Positions 27,715 through 35,331 of a DNA stretch of 64,000 nucleotides are shown one piece after another. A program made the translations under genes and the position numbers. Numbering within the stretch: the stretch's first letter is position 1; each line of letters opens with the position of its first letter. This DNA comes from Mucilaginibacter aquariorum (GTDB lineage Bacteria > Bacteroidota > Bacteroidia > Sphingobacteriales > Sphingobacteriaceae): the NCBI RefSeq assembly GCF_024498135.1, contig NZ_JANHOH010000001.1:1178001-1242000 (forward strand), given 5' to 3'. The notes beneath the pieces are model-generated. The model was not told the origin of the DNA and made no database searches. It saw only the letters and a program-made list of their open reading frames with translations.

Positions 27715-28872
27715 ATGAAAGTTGTAAAGTTTTTAATGTGCCTGATCATCGTATCAGGCACATCTATACCTATTTTATTGGCACAGGTAACACCTGCGGC
27801 TAAACCAGCTGTAACAACTCCGGTTGCTCCGGTTAACGTAACGCCGGTGCTGTTAAGCACCCAAAAACTGGCAATAGCTGGTTTATCGCATGATCATGTA
27901 CACAACATTTTAGGCGATTACCGCGATGGAAAAGTAATTATTGTTGGTATAGCTGAAGCTGATAAACAACTAAGGGACAGATATCAAAAACAATACAACC
28001 TGCCAGATTCTATCTTATTTGATGATCTTAAAAAAATGGTCACTACTAAAAAGCCCGAAGTAGTGCTGGGTTATAACCCGGTTGCCAGGCATATTGATAT
28101 TGTTGAAGTATGCGCCCCGTTGGGCATATCTGTAATGGTTGAAAAACCCCTGGCAGCTACACTTGCACAAGCCAGCCGCATGGAATTTCTGGCCTTAAAA
28201 TATTATATTAAGCTGCTTACCAATTACGAAACAACATGGTACCCATCTTACCAGCACGTATATGATGTTGCTGCTAAAGATAGTCTTGGGCAGATCAGAA
28301 AGATGGTAGTGCACGATGGGCACCAGGGGCCTAAAGAAATTGGTTGCAGCAAAGATTTCACCAACTGGCTTACCGACCCCGAATTAAACGGTGCCGGTGC
28401 CCTAAACGATTTTGGCTGCTACGGTGCTAACCTGATGACCTGGTTAATGAACGGACAGAAACCTATTGCGGTTACAGCTGTTGCACGTCATTTTAAACGG
28501 CAAACCTACCCCAAGGTAGAGGATGATGCCAGTATTTTTGTGGAATATCCAACCGCAACCGGTATTATTGAGGCATCATGGAATTGGCCTTTCTCTATAA
28601 AAGATCTGGAAGTTTTTGGCGATGAGGGTTATATACACGCATTAGATAAGGATAATGTTGTTACACGAATAAATAACAGCCCGGCAGTTACACGTATAGC
28701 AACTCCTTTAACTGCCCCTAATGATAATCCCGTTTCGTACCTGCAACTGGTTACGCGAAATCGCCTTAAAGGCATAACCGATAGGTCATCTTTAAAGTAC
28801 AATATGATAGTGATGCAGATACTAGATGCCGCCAAAAGATCTATTGCCGAGGGTAAGCGGATAGTCCTGTAA
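27715..28872 (+). CDS. Exported Gfo/Idh/MocA-like oxidoreductase
   Basis: 385 aa from the ATG at 27715, which gives a clean Sec signal (MKVVKFLMCLIIVSGTSIPI) and sits 7 bases after the GH92 stop; an earlier ATG at 27697 overlaps GH92. The Gfo/Idh/MocA family is shown by the EKPLA motif (near residue 143), by the C-terminal half with GALNDFGCYGANL and by the overall length. The first Rossmann loop reads AGLSHDHVHN rather than GxGxxG. The role is unknown: sugar oxidation or an oxidoreductase-dependent glycosidase are both possible. Export of such a cofactor enzyme is unusual. Confidence 0.87.
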   Translation: MKVVKFLMCLIIVSGTSIPILLAQVTPAAKPAVTTPVAPVNVTPVLLSTQKLAIAGLSHDHVHNILGDYRDGKVIIVGIAEADKQLRDRYQKQYNLPDSILFDDLKKMVTTKKPEVVLGYNPVARHIDIVEVCAPLGISVMVEKPLAATLAQASRMEFLALKYYIKLLTNYETTWYPSYQHVYDVAAKDSLGQIRKMVVHDGHQGPKEIGCSKDFTNWLTDPELNGAGALNDFGCYGANLMTWLMNGQKPIAVTAVARHFKRQTYPKVEDDASIFVEYPTATGIIEASWNWPFSIKDLEVFGDEGYIHALDKDNVVTRINNSPAVTRIATPLTAPNDNPVSYLQLVTRNRLKGITDRSSLKYNMIVMQILDAAKRSIAEGKRIVL

Positions 28873-28920
28873 AATGAAATAATATTTATTAACAGTTAAT
28901 ATAACCCTGCATAATTATAT

Positions 28921-28928
28921 TATTTTAG
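28921..28928 (+). promoter_or_regulatory. TATTTTAG box before the NodB gene
   Basis: TATTTTAG followed by CGGC, 26 bases before the ATG. It shares a 13-base word with the region upstream of the GT2 gene at 16069. Confidence 0.35.
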
Positions 28929-28953
28929 CGGCAAAATAAATCATCATCCGCAT

Positions 28954-29865
28954 ATGTTAAAGCGATTTTCGGCTTTATTGCCACTTTGTATTTTGTGCCT
29001 GGTATCCTGCCAGTCTAAATCATCATCATTAGATAAAGCCGAAGCTGATAAAAAGCCGGCAACTGAAGCAAGTGCATCCTCGCCTGTGACAAAACTGGCA
29101 ACCGGCCCTGTTGATAAGGCTGCTGTTATGGCCCGCAAACAAGTACCAATAGTTTGTTATCACCAAATACGCGATTGGAAAGCTACCGATTCTAAAAACG
29201 CTAAAGATTATATTGTACAAGTGGCCGCTTTTAAAGAGCACATAAAAATGCTTGCCGATAGTGGTTACCACACCATCCTGCCCGATCAGTTGTATAATTA
29301 TCTTACAACCGGTGCACCATTGCCTAAAAAGCCTGTCATGCTTACGTTTGATGACACTGATCTTGATCAGTATACCATTGCTGCCCCGGAAATGAAGAAA
29401 TATGGCTTTAAAGGCGTTTTCTTTGTGATGACCGTATCTATAGGCCGCCCGAACTACATGACTGCAGATATGATCAAAAAATTATCTGATGATGGTAATG
29501 TAATTTCCAGCCACACATGGGACCATCACCGTGTAGATAAATATTCCCATAACTCTAACCTGGTGATCAAAGGCTTAAATGGAAAAATAACCAACAGGCC
29601 GGTTGATGATTGGGTTACTCAAATTGATAAGCCAACAAAAAAACTGGAAGAAATTACCGGTAAAAAGATCCAATATTTCGCATACCCTTTTGGCATCTGG
29701 AAGAAACCTGTTTTACCCGAGCTTGATAAAAGAGGCTTTAAAATGGCATTCCAATTAGCTGATAAGCGCGATCCGGATTACCCATTATTAACTGTACGCA
29801 GGATATTGGATAGCGGTTACTGGAGCACCAAAACATTTGGCAATAGCGTACGCAATAGCTTCTAA
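28954..29865 (+). CDS. NodB-type polysaccharide deacetylase lipoprotein
   Basis: 303 aa with a lipobox (LVSC, lipidated Cys19). The NodB domain spans about 65-290: the TFDD motif (131-134, metal-binding Asp134) and HTWDHH (187-192, HxxxH) supply the metal site. It would remove N- or O-acetyl groups from a glycan in the envelope. It closes the glycan locus and has its own candidate promoter and terminator, so it may not be strictly co-regulated. Confidence 0.92.
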   Translation: MLKRFSALLPLCILCLVSCQSKSSSLDKAEADKKPATEASASSPVTKLATGPVDKAAVMARKQVPIVCYHQIRDWKATDSKNAKDYIVQVAAFKEHIKMLADSGYHTILPDQLYNYLTTGAPLPKKPVMLTFDDTDLDQYTIAAPEMKKYGFKGVFFVMTVSIGRPNYMTADMIKKLSDDGNVISSHTWDHHRVDKYSHNSNLVIKGLNGKITNRPVDDWVTQIDKPTKKLEEITGKKIQYFAYPFGIWKKPVLPELDKRGFKMAFQLADKRDPDYPLLTVRRILDSGYWSTKTFGNSVRNSF

Positions 29866-29883
29866 GCTAAGCGCCTGTATTTT

Positions 29884-29914
29884 AAACCCTCTTTTGTTAT
29901 TCAAAAGAGGGTTT
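29884..29914 (+). terminator. Terminator of the NodB gene
   Basis: AAACCCTCTTTTG pairs perfectly with CAAAAGAGGGTTT around TTATT, followed by CTTTTT. Confidence 0.85.
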
Positions 29915-29946
29915 CTTTTTGATATAATCTTAACTACTTTTAAACC

Positions 29947-30420
29947 ATGACTATCACTCGTCACCCTATCCTATTTGGTTTATTTGCAGCCATATTATTT
30001 GTTGCATGCAATAACAAACCCGAAACACCAGCCATTAGCCAAACAGATGCATCCAAACAACTTATTGACGAGCATTTTCGCTACCTGAACGATCATGACC
30101 TGAAAAGCCTGATTGGCCAATACGCTGATAAAGCGAAAATCACTACTACCGATTGGGACGGCGAATCATTCGGCCCGCAGGGTGCCGACCAGATATTTCA
30201 TCAACTATTCTATGTATCGCCGGATGCCAGGTACCTGGTAGATAATATGATCAATACCGATTCTACAGTGGTGGTTGAATATGATGTGGTGGGGTTAAAA
30301 GAAAAAGCCGGTAGCCCGGTACGTTACGATATCCGTAACTGCAGTGTTTTCAAGATCAAAAATAATAAGATAACCGCCGAGGCAACTTATTCAAATTCAA
30401 GATTGTATCATAACAGATAA
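29947..30420 (+). CDS. NTF2/SnoaL-like lipoprotein
   Basis: 157 aa with a lipobox (FVAC, Cys near 21). The sequence after residue 40 follows the nuclear transport factor 2-like pattern: a starting helix (LIDEHFRYLNDHDLKSLIGQY), then DWDGESFGPQGADQIF and a beta-rich C-terminus. Such folds often bind small molecules or act as envelope accessory proteins. No substrate can be named. Confidence 0.78.
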   Translation: MTITRHPILFGLFAAILFVACNNKPETPAISQTDASKQLIDEHFRYLNDHDLKSLIGQYADKAKITTTDWDGESFGPQGADQIFHQLFYVSPDARYLVDNMINTDSTVVVEYDVVGLKEKAGSPVRYDIRNCSVFKIKNNKITAEATYSNSRLYHNR

Positions 30421-30423
30421 AAG

Positions 30424-30454
30424 AAGAGGGCACCTTTGGTGAAGATGCCCTTTC
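30424..30454. terminator. Convergent terminator
   Basis: AGGGCA (30427-30432) pairs with TGCCCT (30446-30451), with an inner CACC/GGTG stem; both flanks are A- and T-rich. It lies between two convergent genes. Confidence 0.6.
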
Positions 30455-30457
30455 CTT

Positions 30458-30700
30458 TTACAAATTCTCGCCCGCCGGCCCTTGCCCTTTGTTTGATGAG
30501 GTTTGATCTGTTGGGGTTTCCAATTCAGGATTATCATTAGGAATTGTTTCAGGTGTAACGGTTGGCACCTTTTTGGCAAGATCTTTATCGTCGACATCTT
30601 TTTTTAGCATATCGTTACCTACGTTGGCAACATTTCCAATTATATCATGGTTCTGACCCTGGCCATTGGCCCTGTCAAATCCTTCGGGTTTATTTTCCAT
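30458..30700 (-). CDS. Small hydrophilic hypothetical protein
   Basis: 80 aa, rich in Asp, Asn, Gly and Pro with no hydrophobic segment, so probably disordered and cytoplasmic. I do not recognise it. The gene is in the same direction as, and directly downstream of, the SpoIIAA-like gene with a gap of 7 bases, suggesting co-transcription. A convergent terminator follows its stop codon, which supports a real gene end. Confidence 0.6.
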   Translation of the reverse strand: MENKPEGFDRANGQGQNHDIIGNVANVGNDMLKKDVDDKDLAKKVPTVTPETIPNDNPELETPTDQTSSNKGQGPAGENL

Positions 30701-30707
30701 ATGTGTG

Positions 30708-31100
30708 TTATTTAGATTGTTCTATTGTTTCATTTTCTTTGGCAGTAACCCATTCTACTGCTTCACTAAGTTCGCTCAATGCAAAGCCCTTTGATTTACC
30801 CGGCACAAAAAACCTAAATGCATCTGTAAACCACTGAACTCCTTTCTGATTGCTCACAACGGCAATTTTATTCCACTTGGTAAAGTTCTTCAGGCCCATT
30901 TTAATATCATCCCACCAGGCGCCGGCTGTCCAGTTTTGTACATCTGTTTCCAACACCAACAGATAATTAATTTCTCCCTGCCGCGCTACCAGTTCATCAA
31001 TTCGTGGCATTAAAACGGTTTCCACATCTTGTTTGGTCACCTCGCCTGTGGCATGTATACCTACTACATGAGGTTCCAGGTCGTTTATAAATTGTAGCAT
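30708..31100 (-). CDS. SpoIIAA-like (STAS-fold) protein
   Basis: 130 aa. The whole protein matches the SpoIIAA-like family: strand and helix blocks with GEVTKQDVETVLMPRID, a loop with W residues (TAGAWWDDIKMGLK) and KIAVVSNQKGVQW. Members adopt a STAS-like fold; their function is poorly known, with lipid- or stress-related roles suggested. It is cytoplasmic and is the first gene of a two-gene unit with the 80-aa protein. Confidence 0.85.
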   Translation of the reverse strand: MLQFINDLEPHVVGIHATGEVTKQDVETVLMPRIDELVARQGEINYLLVLETDVQNWTAGAWWDDIKMGLKNFTKWNKIAVVSNQKGVQWFTDAFRFFVPGKSKGFALSELSEAVEWVTAKENETIEQSK

Positions 31101-31227
31101 GTTATTTAGTTTATAATAACACCACCAAAAGCCATACCATTGTTTAAAAAGAAACTTATTTGCTGTATATTTTAATTTTTTTCAGCACCCACTTATACAG
31201 CCTTTAAATAAAAACATTGGTTTATAG

Positions 31228-31235
31228 TATCTTTG
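31228..31235 (+). promoter_or_regulatory. TATCTTTG promoter box close to the queG start
   Basis: TATCTTTG fits TAnnTTTG and ends only 5 bases before the queG ATG, so transcription would begin at or very near the start codon. Confidence 0.4.
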
Positions 31236-31240
31236 TATAA

Positions 31241-32179
31241 ATGCAGCAAAATCTGTCGGCATATTCTCAACTAATAAAAACCGAGGCTAAAAACCTGGGC
31301 TTTTTGTTTTGTGGCATAGCCAAAGCAGAGTTTTTGGAAGAAGAAGCACCGCGACTGGAAGCATGGCTTAACAAAGGCATGCATGGCGAAATGCGCTACA
31401 TGGAAAACTACTTTGATAAACGCCTGGATCCGTGTTTGCTGGTAGATGGTGCAAAATCGGTTATATCATTAGGTTTAAATTACTATACTGATACCATACA
31501 GCTTGACCCATCAGCCCCCAAAATATCTAAATACGCTTATGGCTCTGATTATCATTCGGTTATTAAAGAAAAGCTAAAGCAATTATTGGACATAATTAAC
31601 CAAAAAATTGGCGAAGTTGGCGGCCGCGCATTTGTAGATTCGGCACCGGTACTGGACAAAGCCTGGGCAAAAAAAGCAGGGATGGGATGGGTTGGCAAAA
31701 ACACAAACCTTATCAGCAAAAAAGCCGGTTCTTTTTTCTTTTTAGCCGAGCTGATAGTAGACATAGAGCTGGAATACGATATTGAACCCACTGCCGACCA
31801 TTGCGGTAGTTGTACCCGCTGCATTGATGCCTGCCCTACTGATGCAATTGTTGGCCCTTATGTAGTTGATGGTAGCCGGTGTATCTCATACCTTACTATC
31901 GAACTTAAAAATGAGATACCGCAGGAGTTTAAAGGCAAAATGGATAACTGGATGTTTGGCTGCGATGTTTGCCAGGATGTATGCCCCTGGAACCGTTTCT
32001 CGGTGATCCATAGCGAGCCCGCCTTTACTCCACATCCGGAGCTTCAGGGCTTAAACAAGCAGGATTGGGAGGATATTACTACCGATGTGTTTCAAAAGGT
32101 ATTTAAAAACTCTGCAGTGAAGCGAACAAAATTTGAAGGATTAAAAAGAAATATTCAGTTTCTGCGAAACAGTGATTAG
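31241..32179 (+). CDS. queG: Epoxyqueuosine reductase QueG
   Basis: 312 aa. It reduces epoxyqueuosine to queuosine in tRNA, using cobalamin and two [4Fe-4S] clusters. The cluster motifs are [12 protein letters not shown] from Cys188 and CDVCQDVCP from Cys241; the N-terminal part carries the cobalamin-binding domain and the DSAPVLDK motif with the catalytic Asp. The TAG stop lies inside the first arm of an intergenic repeat hairpin. Confidence 0.96.
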   Translation: MQQNLSAYSQLIKTEAKNLGFLFCGIAKAEFLEEEAPRLEAWLNKGMHGEMRYMENYFDKRLDPCLLVDGAKSVISLGLNYYTDTIQLDPSAPKISKYAYGSDYHSVIKEKLKQLLDIINQKIGEVGGRAFVDSAPVLDKAWAKKAGMGWVGKNTNLISKKAGSFFFLAELIVDIELEYDIEPTADHCGSCTRCIDACPTDAIVGPYVVDGSRCISYLTIELKNEIPQEFKGKMDNWMFGCDVCQDVCPWNRFSVIHSEPAFTPHPELQGLNKQDWEDITTDVFQKVFKNSAVKRTKFEGLKRNIQFLRNSD

Positions 32180-32222
32180 AGATTAGGAAACAACTAACCT
32201 CTAATCACAAATCTCTAATCGC
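32172..32222. repeat. Intergenic repeat hairpin B
   Basis: GTGATTAGAGATTAG (32172-32186) pairs with CTAACCTCTAATCAC (32194-32208) with one mismatch, and a third partial copy follows. It overlaps the queG stop and lies between convergent genes. The complement of its right arm is identical to the 15-mer at 50185-50199. Confidence 0.7.
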
Positions 32223-33241
32223 TACCCTTTCTTAAATTTCATGGCCAGTTGCTGTAACATATCTTCGTTAACAGGTTTTGCTGGTTCTTCCTTCTTTTTA
32301 AAAGGCTGGTTATTGTTTAATTGCGGCGTGCTTTTAGGGCTATTGTTTTGGAAAGCCGGCCTTGGTACTTCTGTTTTATCCGCATTTGAAGGTGCTGCAG
32401 GCTGTGCAGGTCGGGCTTGTTGGCGTTCGGCTACTTTTTTGGCGTTCCAGCGTTTGTAGATCTCTTCCAGCTTACGTTTGGTGTATAAAGGGAAATCGCC
32501 CTGCATCATCCACGAATAATAGCTTGGCTCTACATTTAATACATCTTCTACCCTTTTACCTTTGTGTTTTCCAAAGTTTATCAGCTCTTCGCCTTGTTCA
32601 TTGTAAACCATGCGGCCCGCAAAATCAACCGGGCGGCTCAGGTTAGTAAATTTATGTAAGGCCTCCACATCACCTACTACCGGGATGCTTTTGTTGCCTT
32701 TTTTGTCTTCCCATTCCTGGTTTTCGTAACGCTCTATCTGCGCCAGTAAAACTTCCATGGTAGCACGGGTATCTGCCTCGGCCGAGTGCGCGTTAATTAT
32801 ACTTTTATCGCAATAAAACTGGTAAGCAGCTTTTAAGGTACGTTGCTCCATTTGGTGAAAAATGTTCTGTACATCTACAAAATGGCGGTTATCCAGATCA
32901 AATTGCACACCGGCGCGCAAAAATTCTTCCATCAGCATAGGGATATCAAACTTATTGGAATTGTATCCCGCAAGATCGCTTTCATGTATAAAATCGGCTA
33001 TTTCCTGCCCAAGCTCATGGAAACGTTTCTCGTCCTTTATATGCTCATCGTAAATACCGTGTACTAATGACGATTCCAACGGAATAGGTATCCCCGGATG
33101 CACACGCCAGGTTTTAACTTCCTCGCTGCCATCGGGGTTAAGTTTTATAACAGATATCTCTACTATGCGGTCGGCGCCAATATTGGTACCGGTAGTTTCA
33201 AGGTCGAAAAAGGCAAGAGGCCGCTTTAATTGTAATTTCAT
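32222..33241 (-). CDS. DnaQ-family 3'-5' exonuclease with C-terminal extension
   Basis: 339 aa. The exonuclease domain (about 8-175) shows ExoI FFDLETTGT, ExoII GYNSNKFDIPML and ExoIII HSAEADTRAT with the catalytic acidic residues. A second block (about 215-265, FGKHKGKRVEDVLN) resembles the DUF3820-type small domain, followed by a Pro/Gln/Asn-rich, probably disordered tail. It may proofread or trim DNA or RNA; it is not an obvious DNA polymerase III epsilon subunit. It is convergent with queG. Confidence 0.88.
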   Translation of the reverse strand: MKLQLKRPLAFFDLETTGTNIGADRIVEISVIKLNPDGSEEVKTWRVHPGIPIPLESSLVHGIYDEHIKDEKRFHELGQEIADFIHESDLAGYNSNKFDIPMLMEEFLRAGVQFDLDNRHFVDVQNIFHQMEQRTLKAAYQFYCDKSIINAHSAEADTRATMEVLLAQIERYENQEWEDKKGNKSIPVVGDVEALHKFTNLSRPVDFAGRMVYNEQGEELINFGKHKGKRVEDVLNVEPSYYSWMMQGDFPLYTKRKLEEIYKRWNAKKVAERQQARPAQPAAPSNADKTEVPRPAFQNNSPKSTPQLNNNQPFKKKEEPAKPVNEDMLQQLAMKFKKG

Positions 33242-33360
33242 TTTTGTTTATCAGTATTACAAAGGTCGGAAAACTCTCAAAATTATCGGCACACTATTTT
33301 ATGTATAGAATGTCGTGATAATTTTATATTTTCATAGCTATTGATTACACCCTAAACCAC

Positions 33361-35331
33361 ATGCATAAATTTTTACTTAACCTACTGGTATTCATCTCTT
33401 TTACAACACTGGTACAAGCTCAAAATTTCCAATACGGCAAATTCACCGTTGAAGAAATGCAGCAAAAAAATTATAAGAACGATACATCAGCCCATGCCTT
33501 TGTGCTGGAAGAATTTGGTTCTACCCGGATAGACGTTGGCGCTGATGACGCTATTAAAACCTCTTTTAAATATCACGTACGGATCAAAATTTTAGATAGC
33601 AAAGGTTTTGATAAAGGGACTATTAAAATCCCGTTCTATGATAGCGAAGATACACATGATGAAGTTACAGATATAAAAGGCGTAACTACCTATATGGAAA
33701 ATGACGGATCCATTAAAAAAGCTGAGCTTGAGAGTTCAAAAATCTTCACCACAACCGAAAATAAATATTGGAAACAGATAAAGTTTGCCATGCCTAATCT
33801 GCGCAATGGCTGTATTATTGAATATACTTACACTAAAATTATACCGGGTTTCTGGAGGTTTCCATCATGGGAGTTCCAGGATGATATCCCTAAGGCCTAC
33901 TCCGAATACGAGGTGCACATCCCCGCTTTCTGGACTTATAACGCCATGATACGTGGCAGCCTTAAACTTACCAAAAACAAAGCCGACATTGAAAAGGAGT
34001 GTTTTAACAGCCATGGCTCAAAAAGCGATTGTTCTTTTTTAACCTATGGCATGGCCGATATTCCTGCTTTTATTGAAGAGGATAATATGACATCGCCAAA
34101 AAATTTTTTATCAGCCATATACTTTAACCTGGAAAGCTGGACCAACCCTTATACAAGCGTTAAAAAGAAGGAAACCAAAGAATGGAAGGATATAGATTAT
34201 AATCTAAAACATTCCGAGTATTTTGGTTCGCAAATTAAGAAAGATCTGCTTAAACCATACATTGCACCTGTAATTGTGGGCAAAACCACCGAAATGGAAA
34301 AAGCCATAGCGGTTTATACTTATATCCAAAAAACTATTAAGTGGAACGAAATACACTCTAAGTATAGTGATGGTGTGCGAAAGGCTCTTGATAAACACAC
34401 CGGCGACGTAGCCGATATTAATTTATGCTTAGTTGCGGCGTTAAATTCTGCCGGGGTAAAAACCGAGGCCGTTTTACTTTCAACACGTAATAATGGATTA
34501 ATAAACAGGTTATATCCTGTAGAGAATGAATTTAATTATATAATTGCCAAAGCTAATATTGGCACCGAAGTTTACCTGCTTGATGCCACCGACCCTATGC
34601 TGCCATTTGGTATGTTACCCCTAAAATGCCTTAACGACCAGGGGCGGGTAATGAGTTTTGACAAACCATCGTACTGGATAGATCTTGTAGCCAATCAAAA
34701 AAGATCAAGCACAAGTGCGCTTGATCTTACCCTACAACCCAATGGTAAGTTAAAAGGGACCATCACTACTTATTCCATGGGTTACGAAGCCTATGAAAAG
34801 CGAAAAGCCATTAAAAAGTTTAATACTCTTGATGAATTTATTGAGAACCTAGACGAAAAACTGGGCAAAATAAAGATCCTTAAATCAAACATCACTAACC
34901 TGGATAGCCTTGATAAGCCGCTTGGCGAACAATATGAAGTAGAGATTGATGTTTTTGATAATTTAAACCATAACAGGTTAGCCTTTAACCCTGTAATTGT
35001 TAACAGATACGTAACAAATCCTTTTAAACTTGAAGAACGCAATTATCCGGTAGATTGGGGCATGCCATCAAGCAGCCGTTATATGTTAGTAATGCACCTG
35101 CCCGAAGGATATGGCATTGAAAGTTCGCCGCAAGGCGCTGCTATAAGCTTGCCTAATAAAGGTGGTAAATTTATTACTGAATTTACGGGTGATGGCAGCA
35201 CTTTCACCTACTCTAACGTGATACAGCTCGATAAATCTATTTACGCGCCCGAGGAGTACCCCTATTTAAAAGAATTATACAACAAAATAATAGCTTCTGA
35301 AAAAGCTGAAATAGTGTTCAAGAAAAAGTGA
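33361..35331 (+). CDS. DUF3857/transglutaminase-like exported protein 1
   Basis: 656 aa with a Sec signal (MHKFLLNLLVFISFTTLVQAQ). The first half (about 50-240) fits DUF3857, a beta-rich domain, and the part about 290-400 fits a transglutaminase-like fold, ending with VYLLDATDPMLPFG. I do not see a clear catalytic Cys in the usual position: the segment after the helix reads DKHTGDVADINLCLVAAL. It is followed by a second protein of the same layout with overlapping stop/start, so the two are co-translated. The function is not known. Confidence 0.85.
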   Translation: MHKFLLNLLVFISFTTLVQAQNFQYGKFTVEEMQQKNYKNDTSAHAFVLEEFGSTRIDVGADDAIKTSFKYHVRIKILDSKGFDKGTIKIPFYDSEDTHDEVTDIKGVTTYMENDGSIKKAELESSKIFTTTENKYWKQIKFAMPNLRNGCIIEYTYTKIIPGFWRFPSWEFQDDIPKAYSEYEVHIPAFWTYNAMIRGSLKLTKNKADIEKECFNSHGSKSDCSFLTYGMADIPAFIEEDNMTSPKNFLSAIYFNLESWTNPYTSVKKKETKEWKDIDYNLKHSEYFGSQIKKDLLKPYIAPVIVGKTTEMEKAIAVYTYIQKTIKWNEIHSKYSDGVRKALDKHTGDVADINLCLVAALNSAGVKTEAVLLSTRNNGLINRLYPVENEFNYIIAKANIGTEVYLLDATDPMLPFGMLPLKCLNDQGRVMSFDKPSYWIDLVANQKRSSTSALDLTLQPNGKLKGTITTYSMGYEAYEKRKAIKKFNTLDEFIENLDEKLGKIKILKSNITNLDSLDKPLGEQYEVEIDVFDNLNHNRLAFNPVIVNRYVTNPFKLEERNYPVDWGMPSSSRYMLVMHLPEGYGIESSPQGAAISLPNKGGKFITEFTGDGSTFTYSNVIQLDKSIYAPEEYPYLKELYNKIIASEKAEIVFKKK

